From NCBI GenBank assembly GCA_963691655.1, contig OY829326.1, forward strand, positions 39,831,989 to 39,895,988: a DNA stretch of 64,000 nucleotides. The letters run 5' to 3'. The stretch comes from Toxonevra muliebris. Lineage: Eukaryota > Arthropoda > Insecta > Diptera > Pallopteridae. The notes below the pieces were generated by a model. The model was not told the origin of the DNA, did no database searches, and saw nothing but the letters and a program-made list of their open reading frames with translations. A program made the translations under genes and the position numbers. Positions 26,004-37,610 of the stretch are shown in pieces (position 1 is the stretch's first letter; each line of letters begins with the position of its first letter).

Positions 26004-26770
26004 ATGGCTAATTAAAACGGTGAATTGTTGACCTTTTTGCTATTCGGCAAGAAATAATAATTATATTTGACTTTTATTTTTCCGGGCAAAAAAAAACAGT
26101 TATGTTATGACTTTTATTTTGTTGGCCATAAATGGTCAATCCTATTTGCAAGCGAACGGCTTGAGCAATTAAAAATTTCGATTCAGCTCATCTGTCCGCA
26201 TATTATAGGTAAACAAAATTTTAATTTTTAAATTCCGAAACAACTGCTGCAATGACCAAAGTAGGTATAAAAGTAAATAGGCTTTGGGGTATGAAATATT
26301 AAAATAAAGGGGATCCAAAAAATTCTGAAACCATTAGGAACGTCTTTTCGTGTACTTTTCGAAAATGTATTGTACTTGGTATGGCCGATACCTAGATTCG
26401 AAGTTATTGCCAATTTTGTATTCGAGTTCGTATGGATACGAACTGGACATCTACTTACATATGGGCAAAGGTCATAAAATGGAATGAAGCGGATCCCTAT
26501 GTATTGTATACCGTTGAAAAGGTCTCACCGAGTACTTTTCAAAAATATATAACACTATGTATCTTCGGTGTTTCATTAATTAGTTATAAGGGTTGACCAT
26601 TTATTTTTGTCCAAAAAAATTAAAGCCATAAATTAACTGGTTCGTTTTGGTAAACAAAATAAAAGTCATAAAATAACTGTTGTTTTGCCCGACAAAATAA
26701 AAGTCAGACATAATTGTTATTTCTCGCCAAAAATCACAAAAGTCAATAACTTACCGTTTTATTTAGCCTA
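26004..26770. mobile_element. fold-back element with long inverted arms
   Basis: The left arm (about 26004-26145) and the right arm (about 26575-26770) are inverted copies: TAAAACGGT, GCAAGAAATAATAATTAT, GACTTTTATTTT, ACAGTTATGTTATGACTT and ATAAATGGTCAA appear in the same order when the right arm is reverse-complemented. The spacer of about 430 bp includes GGATCC and no recognisable coding. Arms of 130-190 bp with a unique middle fit a fold-back or MITE-type DNA element. Exact ends and target duplication are not clear. Confidence 0.65.
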
Positions 26771-26879
26771 TTACGATAAAAGTTATGAATTTAAAAGTCA
26801 TACAATATTTGTGGAATTTAGTCCGTGAAAATCACAACCGTAAAAAAGTAGTCGAATATAAGAAATAAATGTTGGAAAA

Positions 26880-29130
26880 AATAAATTAAAATTGGTAGTA
26901 GAAAATAGAAGTAGAGCATGCAACACCTACTAATCCAACAAACTGAGAGAATTTTTTAAATCCGGTATTGACAAATAATACTTTCATACTAAGATATCCC
27001 ATAATGAAAGTTCAAGGTATATGAAAGCAGTGGCGGTACGTCCATATAAGCAATAAGAATTGTTAACTGAAAATGTGTACAATATGTACTTACAAAATTA
27101 CTACTTTTGTTTTAACTGAAAGAATAATTTTCTTTTAAAAATGTTTATTTGTATTACCGTTTTTCAATAGCTCGTATATGTACTAATAAAAAATTAAAGG
27201 TGGATTATATAAAATACATACAAGCATTCATGCTAACGCAGTTCATCAAGTTGGCTTTTACGAGGCTTTTAAATTTTGTAAATGTATGTATTCATAATAT
27301 GCTATCTCGCTTATTCTTATAGGAAGTTCAATAGCTTTTTTAGAATGTGCTGTTCCATAAAAAGTAGCAGCATGCCAATTTTCTACTACTATGTATGATT
27401 TTATATAGAACTTAAAAGCTGGCTTTCAGTTTTTGTTTGGCATTTACTCCTATTTTTTTGCGCCCTTAGTTTTTAGCAGAGTTTCGAACCGGTTAAATTT
27501 GGGTTCTCGTTCAGATTCAGGTTCAAGCAAAAAATAACAGTGTGTTCCGGTTCAGGTTCAAATAAAAATGAAGCAAAACAAGGATTTTCAAATAATAGTT
27601 TTACTTATTTACATCCATACATTTAGTTACTTTTCAATTTGGATTTTTTCATTCCGTTGACATTTTCTTATATTTGATAATTTGCAGTTTTATTAATAAG
27701 GTTTATATTAAGAGAAATTATCGTTTAGTTTAAAAAATAGTAAATCACTCAACGATTTGTTTTTTAAATGATACCTTTGCGGAGCCTATATCAATTTAAG
27801 TCCAAAAATGCCCTTTCTACGTTCACCTCCTGAATTTATATGCTCATTTTGTAAAGTCCAAGTAGAGCTCCCATATTCCTTCTTCAATGCTTTAATCGGG
27901 ATCTAGAGCATTCCATCCTTATTGTCAATTTTCACCTTTTTTGTTTGATAAAAAAAATGCACTGGGCTTGTCTCATCAGTAAATGGTAGGCACGCCACTG
28001 TATGGAAGGTGTCACACCCCCTTTATCAACCCATCCATATTTTTGTTGTGGCATGGCATTGTTAATTCACGTTCTTGTACCAAATTTCTGTACTATATTA
28101 TAAATGATTCTTGAGATATACCCAAAAAAATATTAAGATTAATTTTATTATGGTTCAGTGGAATTATAGAAACAATATTTCAGGACGCTCTATATTCATA
28201 TCATAGACCATTCTTGAAATTATTTAAAAATTTGAACCAATTTCATATTACAAATATAAAATTTGTTACAGCGGCATCTATCGGATTTTAAGATAGCTAG
28301 GCAGGGTCTAAAGATATTTCATAAAGTAGTAGAAATAATAATAGAAAATAGAATGGAAAAAGAAGTAGAAAATAGCAGCAAAAAAGTAGAAGGAAATAGT
28401 TGTGGAAATAGTAATAAAAAAGGTAGTAGGAAAAATAATAGAAAATAGTATTACAAATTGTTGTGAAGAAGTAGTAAAAAGGTACTAGAAAAGTAGTAGA
28501 AAAATAGTTAATCATAGTAGTACAAAAATAGTAAAAAGAGTGGTAGAAATAATAGTAAAAAATAGTAGTAGAAAAAACTGTACAAAAGTAGTAAAAAATA
28601 GTAGGGAAAAATAGTAGAAAGTAGTAGTAGAAAATAAGAAAAAATGTATTAAAAAGTAGTAGAAAAAAAGTACTAAAATTGAAAATATTGGTTGAAAAAG
28701 TAGTAGAAAATAAGAAAAATTTACAGAAAAGAAGAAGTTTAAAAGTTGTAGAAAATAGTAGTAGAAATAGTAGTAGAATTAGTAGTAAAAAATAAAAGTG
28801 GACCATGGTGCCACACCTACTAATCCAACAAACTGAAAGAATTTAAATTTTAGTACCGTACCACAAATGCCTCCTAAGATATCTCATAATGCAAATTCAG
28901 GTTATATGGAAGGTGCCACACCCCCTTTGTTAATTCCACTCATGTTTTTTGGTTGTAGCATGGCATTGTCAATTCTCGTTATTGTACCAAATTTCTGTAC
29001 TGTGCTGTAAATAGTTCTTGAGATATTCCCAAAAAACTATTAGGATTGCATGGGAGGTGCCACGCCCACTTTCCTAAAAGCCATTATGAATAACTATGAT
29101 TCATTCTCCTGGCCATTTAATCGGTCCAGT
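26880..29130 (+). repeat. two tandem units of a dispersed repeat, each an AGTAGAAA-rich tract plus a unique body
   Basis: Two bodies share a series of motifs in order: CACCTACTAATCCAACAAAC (26929 and 28813), AAGATAT-CCATAATG-like, GGTGCCACACCCCCTTT (28011 and 28914), GTTGTGGCATGGCATTG, TTGTACCAAATTTCTGTACT and TTGAGATATACCC. Each is preceded by an AGTAGAAAATAG-rich tract (short at about 26890, long at 28320-28800). The first body is split by the hAT element at 27028-28000. I cannot place the family; the pattern resembles a dispersed insect repeat with a simple-sequence component. The 169-codon minus-strand frame at 28297-28806 is a by-product of the tract. Confidence 0.75.
27028..28000. mobile_element. 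hAT-type non-autonomous element with 8-bp target duplication
   Basis: Both ends begin CAGTGGCG when read inwards (left CAGTGGCGGTACGTCCAT, right reverse-complemented CAGTGGCGTGCCTACCAT). The flanks are TATGAAAG and TATGGAAG, an 8-bp duplication with one difference. CAGTGGCG ends and 8-bp duplications are typical of hAT transposons. The 973-bp interior has no recognisable transposase; an ACCGGTT-AAATTTGGGTTC stretch near 27489 hints at a separate motif but is not interpretable. It interrupts the dispersed repeat at 26880. Confidence 0.8.
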
Positions 29131-29399
29131 TGTTCAGAAATTACACGATGTCATACACACAAAACTCTACGATTATATATATAAAGATGTATTTATGTAT
29201 GTATTTATCAAAAAAGAGCTGCATAAATTCTTTAGCCTTGCATAGCAACAAAGGAAGGTATAACACAATAAAACTAAAAATTCAGCAACTCAACCTCAAC
29301 CTTAAGCTAAGCTTACAGCAAACACCAAAGCATACAAAATCATCATCAGAAACATCGTCTTTGCTATCAATGGCACTGCCATTACGTAGTGTATGTAGC

Positions 29400-31140
29400 T
29401 GATACGAGTGCATGCCTGCCTGCCTGCCTGCCTACCAAGCAATGGTACTAGCTTTAAGAATACTTAACAACAGCAACAAAAACAGCAACTAGCAAAAGTT
29501 ACCGCCTTTTTTGCACATGCATATTTTATTGTTGTTGCTGGTGTTCTTCTGTGCACACTGAAATAATCAGAAAATTCAGGTTAAAGTAACTAAGTATCGA
29601 AACTTTAATATTCAGCAAAAACTGACAACGACTGACTACTGCAGGAAAATCGCAAAGGCAAAGGTGGAAAAGTAGAGTAGAGTAGAGTTTGGGTTAAATG
29701 ATGCAACACAAAATGCACTTCACTTCATTTCACTTCAGAGTTTAGATGCAATAGTGTGCAAAATAAAAAAAAAAATTAAAAAAAATAAGAAAAGCAACAA
29801 CAACCACAACCAAATTGTCCTGTTGTTCACAATTGATGCGCCACCGAAGCGGCTTCTTGTGCTTGGCTTGGTCTTCTTATTTTCTTATTTATACAAAAGA
29901 AACAGAAGAAGACGAAGTCCATGCACAAGACAATAACAAGAACAACAACAAAGCATTGGTAGAAATTGTGGCAACTCTCGCATACCTGAATCTGCATTCA
30001 CATCCACATTCAGATTTACTTCGTGAGGAGTGAAAAAGGAAACAAAAATTAAACTAAAGAAATAATAACAAGAAGAAAGAAGAAGAAACAGAAACCTTTT
30101 GCAACAGAAACCTGCAACCAAAACCTAAACATGCCTTTAAGAAAAATAAGAAATAAATCACTAAATCACAGGCGCTGCACTACGCTGCTCACTACTCAGC
30201 TCAACTCGAATCCTCTGGACTTGTAGTGAATACGTATATGTGTATGTATGTATTTCGTTAAATAACGGCACAGTGGGGCATATTTCATATTTGATATTTT
30301 ATGGTTTTATTTCATTGGGATAGATGCGTCACTTGATGACACATTCTTGGGAACGTCATAAAAGTGAAAGTACCTGTGACCCTCTGATCATATTGGATTC
30401 TTGGGAAAATCATTATTGAATGTAGTTTCGGTGAAAAAGTTTAGGTGTTCGTATTTTATGAGTATTTTCTAAAACAATTTCTAACAATTGTATGACAATA
30501 AAATATATGATCATAAACTATTACTAATAAATTTTCAAAATACATTTACATGTTCCTCTTTCTGTCAATTGTTTGCGTACGACAAAATTTTTTGTTTTAA
30601 ATCATGCAAGTATTTTCATATCTACTAAAATTCACAATTACAAATTTTCAGGACAATTTGTATGGAGTAAGGAATTTGCAATAGGCCATAAATCCTTATG
30701 GGGCTAGGATAAATTTTTTTATACTTTTTAGTCCGTTTTAAAAATGTGGTATATAAACATTTTTTTTTTGTTTAAATTATTTTTTTTTTTTGATTTTTAG
30801 TCTTGTGTGTTTGAAATTTTTTACTGCCAATCCAACAACTATATAGGCCTAAGCTCTTGTAAAGTTTCCGTGTTGCATTTTGTAATTGATAACAACAAAG
30901 TAATAAAAGTAGCACAGTTTTATTTTTCTTTGAAATAATATCACATAAAAAGAATTAGTTGTACGAAAGTGTACTAAAAATCTTGCTTATATACTGACGT
31001 ATTTCTGAACCTTAAAGTGTACTTAAAAAACTATTGCAAAATGATTTTTACAACGATGAAATATCTACTTTCCAAAACGCCATATTAATTATCCTCGACA
31101 CAAACCATACATTAGCTATGCCATTTATTAATTAACACAG
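29400..31140. other. intergenic, simple repeats, no gene recognised
   Basis: It holds a (TGCC)n run at about 29413-29434, AAC/CAA-rich DNA at 29460-30120 and AT-rich DNA after 30250. Several short frames (29754-30121) have Lys/Arg/Asn- or Leu/Phe-rich low-complexity translations without family resemblance. Confidence 0.5.
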
Positions 31141-31149
31141 TACTGCTAA

Positions 31150-31305
31150 TTTACACACCAACCTGAAACTATGCTGTACTATAATTATTGTATAGTAATA
31201 ATATTTATACACCTGCCTGAAAGTATGCTGTACTATAATTATTTTATAATAATGATATTTATATACCAGCTTGAAAGTGTGCTGTATTATAATTATTGTG
31301 TCTGT
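31150..31305. repeat. 54-bp minisatellite, about 2.7 units
   Basis: A unit beginning CTGAAAGTATGCTGTACTAT and continuing through AATTATT and ATATTTATA repeats at 31163, 31217 and 31271, exactly 54 bp apart. The array ends 17 bp before the Helitron copy at 31323. Confidence 0.85.
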
Positions 31306-31322
31306 AAATAAATAAATGCTAA

Positions 31323-31641
31323 TCTATACATTTATTAGTGTAACTACATTTTTATTCCAGAAGATCCAAAAGAGCTACACTATCATATTATATATCAATT
31401 TAAAGAGCTTGACGATTAGTCAAAAATTATCAGATTTAAAATCGGTTTAGCCAATTCAAAAATATTAACGTCGGAAGTTCTTTACAATTCACTCATTGAA
31501 CAAAGCATTCACTCATTGAGAGAGAGAAAAGACATGAGTAACGGCATTTCTTAGAATTATCAAACGAATTATCTGCATACACAAATAACAAAACAAACAC
31601 CAACGAGTAGTTTGGTTCTCTTTTGATATAGCCCCGACTAG
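31323..31641 (+). mobile_element. non-autonomous Helitron, copy 2 of 3, terminal hairpin deleted
   Basis: It begins TCTATACATTT after host A and ends CTAG before host T, collinear with 7445-7858. Relative to the other copies it lacks most of the 3' hairpin: GCCCC joins directly to GACTAG, which is what recombination between the two GC-rich hairpin arms would leave. It also has a shorter interior near 31510. No coding capacity. Confidence 0.82.
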
Positions 31642-32687
31642 TATTTTATATTATATTTTAGATATTTCATATTGCATTGTCATCCAATTCTGAGCTATGT
31701 TATAAGTTTCTAGCTCATCTGGAAGTTGGTTAAAATCGATTCCACCCGAACAGACAGACAGACATCATTGAAAGCGAGTGTATATGTATAAACAGCAGAA
31801 TTTGTCACTGTTTTTATGGTATTTTTGATTTTTTACTTATTTTATAGTGTTTTTTTTTTGAATAATAATACACGTATGCAATTAATAATGCTGTTGTGAT
31901 TATTTTGTTTGGCTACGAAAATATATTTTATATAACAAATGTTCGATTTTTTCTATATTTTGAAGAAAATTGAGTGATCGGTTTTACTCCAGGTAGTGAC
32001 CGCCTTTACCCCAGCAAATTTTGAATTACAAAATTTTTTTGTGGCTAAATTCATAGATTTCTGGAACGAGAAATAATACAGATTAATCAAAACCTCTTTA
32101 TTAATTCGATCGTACGAATAATTTGCTTTTGAACGTATCAGTTTTATTCGGACCTCTAGAATAATTTCGTAGGTTTTTACCTGTCGACTGATTTGTCCAC
32201 GATATCCCGCATATAGTCAGTTTAGTCAGCTTTTTTTCATCATATTCATTGTATGTTCAGGGAAAACATTTAAAAATAAAATCTTCGATTACATTTTCAG
32301 ACATTGGCAGCTATATAAATAGAGTGTTGAAATACCAATAAGAACCATCATCATTTTTTCGTAACTACATGAATAACTTGGATCTCTATTTTGAATTTTT
32401 CAGTGTGATAAGTTTCTGAACCATACATCATTAATTGCTTGCGTGAAGGGAATACCCCTAACTATAGAAAACAGTACATTTATAAATATGGTCTTAAAGT
32501 TGGAATTAAAACTTCCTGAAGAGAGATATCCTTCAATTTAACTGAATATTATTAGGGATCCATCCCCAAACCAGATATGTGATAAGAAATTAATGTATTG
32601 ATGTGTGAAAAAATACAGAAGTTGCACTTCTTCATACTAAAAAATAAATTTTATGCTCCTACTAAAATATTATTAATTAATAAATTA

Positions 32688-33430
32688 AAGCGCGCTATAA
32701 TTTTGGCACACCTGAATACGAAAGTCTTTCGAACAACCTTTGATATTTTTTGGTTTTTTTGTATAATAGTGATTCTTTTGTATTTCTCAGACCTTGAGTT
32801 TCACAATAAAAAAGACCCAGTGGATTTCTCTGGATTCATACCGAAATTATTCAGATTTGGACATAGTGAGTACTAAGTGCGCTATAATTTTGAGCAGTAC
32901 TTTATTTAAAGACAAAACGATGGGAGTTATGTTGGCTTAATGGTATGGCACCAGGTCTGGCTAAGAAATTATTTTGCTTAAAATCTTTTCTTAAAACTAC
33001 TATCTTTTAAAACTACTGTTTTACAGATACCACACGTCCGGCAATGACCAACCACAATAAAAGTTTTTCTAAGAACTTGGTCTTATAGATATATTTGTTG
33101 TTGTCTGGTGCTTTCACATTGGGATATTTTTGTTACCATTCGTTAACTTCAATGGTGAAGGATGACTCGTCCACAAATGCTCGAAGAACTGGCTGCAAAA
33201 TAAATTTCCGAAAGTTACCCAAACTGATTTTAATGATTTTCAATTATTTTTTTTGTAGTTTTTGGAACGCATTTTTTTCTTTTTGTTAAATGTTCAATAA
33301 TTTCAAATATGTTTTAATTGTATTTTTAGAAACTTCGTATTTTAATGCAATCTGCCTATGACTTTGCATTTCGACTAACTGTTTCTGCTTTTAAAAGAGT
33401 GCGTACTTTAGACCCAAATTTTTTTTGAAA
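32688..33430 (-). pseudogene. Tc1-like transposase relic
   Basis: On the minus strand, pieces of a Tc1/mariner transposase occur in the expected order although frames are broken: a helix-turn-helix SYRQIALKYEVSKNTIKTYL (about 33298-33365), FVDESSFTIEVNEW with the first catalytic Asp (about 33135-33177), and KTKFLEKLLLWLVIAGRVVS (about 33020-33085), which fits the post-Asp strand region of Tc1 enzymes. The C-terminal part with the second Asp and Glu was not found. A CGCTATAATTTTG motif occurs twice on the plus strand (32690, 32880), perhaps terminal or subterminal sequence. Stops and frame shifts make it inactive. Confidence 0.65.
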
Positions 33431-36120
33431 AAACTTTTCTCCTTTCTATCATTTCTTTATTCTTTACCACTATAATTGTAATATATGTAAAATTTTTTTT
33501 AGAACCTTTTTTTTGTAAATGGTGAAAAGCGTTCTCTTCTGAAAAACTTTTCTGTTGAAAATTTACATGGCAATTTCCGACGTTGTGTCGCGTTTAGTGA
33601 CACTTTCGGAACTAAATTTTCTATGACACACTTGAAAGTAAGTATTTGAAAAAAAACTATTAATTACTATGATTACTTTGGCAATTCAAAGCTTTTAAAG
33701 AACAGTTGCACGTTGTTATGCTGGGACTTCATTCAACATACATACGTTAAGTTCAATTCTATGCAATATCTAGTTGAGTACATTAATACTGAATGTTTTC
33801 TTTTGAGAGGATGAAACTATTGAACATTATTCTTCATTCATTCAGGACTAATCTAATGAAGGAAAGTGGATAAGAGAAAGACTAGATATCCAAAGACATA
33901 GACTCACCTCTGCAAGCAAAATTTGTATAATTCATACCATAGTAATATTATTTTCAGCATTCACAGAACTTTCAGCTCAACTATCTTTTTATTGGTATGC
34001 ATTCGTAGGGGTACAGGGATAGGTACTACATGCATACATACATACAATCAGCAAAAAAATGTTCGAAAGGGCTCAACTCTTATCACTTTTGAAGATCTCA
34101 CCTGGGCAAACCGCACATTTTATTGCAGCATTTTTTTCCGCTCAAATAAATTCCATTACAATACGAAAATAACTAAAAAAAAAAACAAAAACGAACGATT
34201 CCTTTACACAAAGTGTCCACCACCATCTAGAAAGAGAGGCTGTGTGAAACAAGCGCGCAAGAAGCCCACAACTTATGATGATGACAATTGCAATCTGAAA
34301 ATGAAAAGTTGTTACAGTGGCGCAAAAATCCCATGCACATATGTATGCATGTATTTACTTGGGCTGCATGTTAGGTTAGGTGAAGGTAGTAAGTACGGGT
34401 ATCTGAACGGTAACGAGGAGTAGGTAAATCATATTATATGCATGTACGTAAGTAATCTTTGTTTTTTCTTGAGTCTTTGGCTCTGCTTTAATAGCAAATG
34501 CAAAAATTCACAATTCATTGCATATTAGGATGGTTCGCTTGCATTCAGTGGTCCATTTCATACATACATACACATGTTCATATTTAGATGCATCCTCTAC
34601 TAGTTACCTTTACTTGTACTAGCTATAAATAGAAATTGCTGTTTACTGCATTCTTCTTGCATTCATGCCTGGAAATTAATACGCAAACGCAACTCAAGCT
34701 TAACTCACAAGTTGTTTGCTGCTGCCGCAACATACAAACATAGCAGCATTTGCTACAAGTTCTGAAGATTATTTGTTGTTATTGTTGTTTTTGTTATACT
34801 TTTTGTGGGTATTAAGTTTTTGGTAGTTGGCAATCGCCAAGATTTCACAATCTTTTTGCGTAGTTGTATAACATCAACATCTTTCCTCACATTGCTCTTG
34901 CACCTTGGCGGCAACTTCTCTGTTTGTGCTGTTTTTTCTTTTTCTCTGTATGTATGCATATGTGTGTGTGTGTGTATACTTTTTATCTGTATCTCTATCC
35001 ATGTGTATGTGTCATTTAATGCTTTGAGCTGGATTTTTAAATATTCCTCATTTTTAGTTTTTTTTTTTTTTTTTTACTTTTTTCGTGATCGTGTTCGAAC
35101 ATGTGAGTTTTACTGTGTTATTGTTGTTGTTGCTTGTTACCTTTGTTAACAATTGTCTTTGAACCTTCTACGAACGTTTCTACCTATGTCAGTTATTTGC
35201 AAGCAGATATTAAATGTCAATAATTGAAAGCAGCACTTCGTCTGCATATGTAGATGAAAGATTTATATTGGAAGAAATTAAAAATTAAGTTATAAATTTA
35301 AACACAGTTCGAACATTGCCCATTGCATTTTCATTGGTAGGTTTTGGGTTACATGGTTGGTTTTGGGACCTAATCTTGTGTTAATTTTTCATAAAGTCTA
35401 CAAAACACACCGATGCCGATTTAGAATGTGGTAGCACTTGGGCCGGATCTTTGTCTTTGCCATCTATTAGAAGAGTTAAGGGGTTTTCAATCACATTTCA
35501 ACGTGAAAGATACGTTTGACTAACGTTAAAAACTAATAAAACAATTTAAAAATAAATACTCATTTCAGAATCTTGTATAGTATTAGAGTCCGCCAAGGAG
35601 CGAGGAGCGCATATACTAGAAAGTCCAAGTTCCAGAATCTTACTAAACCAGTTTAGTAATAATCGAATAACGCACAGGTTAAATCCAAATGGAGATTGAA
35701 GATTTGAAGTATTTTAGATTAATTTTGGGTCTTTGATCACAATCAGCATTTTTTCGGGTGCCCCTACAGTTTAAAGAGTTGAGAAAAGTAACAAGTGTTT
35801 TTCGAGAAAAACGATTCCAAAGGTCAATGTGTCCAGTTACTTTGCTTTAAAATATTTAATTTTTGAAATTTAGAAAATGGAATTTTTGATTAGCCAATAA
35901 CATCGTGAATACAAATATGAGAGAGAAAAATTGATTTTTGTTGTACAGTTTAATTACACAATAAATAAAAAATATGCAGTATTTATTTTTATGTAAATTT
36001 GTATACAAATTTATACATTGTCAAGTCTAAATATATTTCTTTCTGAATTTTTAAGCTAAGCTTAGTTCCGGGACGAGCAACGGAAACAAAACTGTGAATG
36101 TCGGTCAGCTGAGCATAACT
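33431..36120. other. intergenic, no gene recognised
   Basis: AT-rich DNA. A 166-codon frame at 33923-34423 has mixed composition and no domain I recognise, and its 5' and 3' thirds look unrelated; I treat it as chance. TG/CA microsatellites lie near 34960-34975, and 34.5-35.15 kb is somewhat richer in CTG/TTG. Confidence 0.45.
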
Positions 36121-36129
36121 TCCTCTTTT

Positions 36130-36790
36130 AGCATCACAAATCCTTGGTGGTCATTTTCTAACTAGTCAATAAAATCTAGAAACGTTTTTTTATCATTTTT
36201 TTACTAGTTTGACTAGAAACTGCAGATATTTCCCTTAGCCTATTTATGTTCAGCACCTTCGCCAAAGTGTAAAAATGAAATCTTAAAATTGAATTTACCA
36301 TATCGCTCATTTACTAAAAGACTGTCATAACTCAAAAAACGCGATTTTGCAGAAAACGCGTTTAAAGTTTTTGATTGAGTCCCACTTTGCAGAAAAAATA
36401 AGAAATCTTATAATTTTCACGCGCACAGTTTACAATATAAAGCGTGGTATAATGAATTATTCTGCATCATTATCTCAAAAATCGTGTTTTTTGACTTATG
36501 ACAGTCTTTTAGTAAATGAGCGATATGTCTCGAAAAATTTGAGTTCTCGACAAATTAAAAACTATTCAAACGGTGAGTTATTGAAAATTATTATAAGTTT
36601 TTAGAAATTGCAATGAATATCAAGAAAATGGTAAAAATTGGCATTTTGTATTATTAAGTTAGGCCGAAAGAAAAATACTACTAACTTTTAATGAAATTAA
36701 TAAAAAATAGCAAGAAACTGTTTCTAGATTTTTTGGATAGTCGAAAATGGCAATTTTCGTACCCTTGGATTAAGGTTTCTCGAGATTCTG
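36130..36790. mobile_element. large imperfect inverted repeat (fold-back element)
   Basis: Inner arms match almost perfectly over about 45 bp: ATATCGCTCATTTACTAAAA-GACTGTCATAA at 36301 and its reverse complement ending at 36528. Outer arms also correspond (AAATCTAGAAACG at 36174 against the reverse complement at about 36722-36735, and a CATTTTC-ACTA stretch farther out). The middle is a short spacer around 36370-36460. The 85-codon frame at 36347-36604 runs through the palindrome and is not a gene. Confidence 0.6.
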
Positions 36791-37610
36791 ACATGGTAGA
36801 AAAATTCTGCTTCCTAGAGCAAATTCAGCACCTATATATTTTCAATCTTTTCAATCATCTGATATTTCGCAGGCCTAACAGAGAGCTTAACAACGAAATC
36901 TGTACGACAGGAAGAACAGTAGAATTTACTTTTCTGCTTCAGAAATTGTTACAGAACCTCATCTATTATTTTATAGTATTACACTATGCGGCACAAAAAA
37001 TGTGATCAAGGTCAGAGTATGCTTGTTGGATAGCAAAAGTGCTCCAGAGTACAGTAGTGTACTACACTTTGGGCCTCAACATATTTTACGCTTAGGACCT
37101 AAAGTTTGCACATTTCTAAACATGCTGGTGTAATAAAACATTTATGTGTTCAGCACCTTGCAGTAAAATCTTTCGTAAAACATATTTTGAGAATGTGTTA
37201 ACCCATTATCTCCAAAGTTTAAAGATCTGTTTGGCCCTTTTCAGGAGAAATCGCTTTTTTACCCTCTTAAGAAAGTCTACAGAGAGTTAAAAATGTTACT
37301 CTTAAAATTTAACTATGGGTGCCTAGACATCAGAAAGTACTAGCCCTCTGTGGATTCTCTTCTCTAAAAAAAAGACCAATAATGTCTTATATTTTATTTT
37401 AGCAACATGTTTAAAAATAGGCAAACTTTAAGACCGTGCAAAAAAAATTGACGTTGAGACCCAAAGCAAAGTTAACCACAGTGCTCTGGAGTAATTTCGT
37501 TTCCCAAAACGCATTTCCTCATTTACCACAAACTTTATGACGCTGATCAAGCGGATCTTTGAGCTAGACCTCTTTGGAAATATACATAAAAGAATATCCT
37601 TTAGTTAAAA

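Noticed and set aside
28297..28806. 169-codon minus-strand open frame
   Set aside because: Its Phe/Leu/Tyr-rich translation is the complement of the AGTAGAAAATAG simple-sequence tract; no domain and no codon bias.
33923..34423. 166-codon plus-strand open frame
   Set aside because: Composition changes along its length, no motif or splice partner is seen, and the region otherwise looks like intergenic simple sequence.
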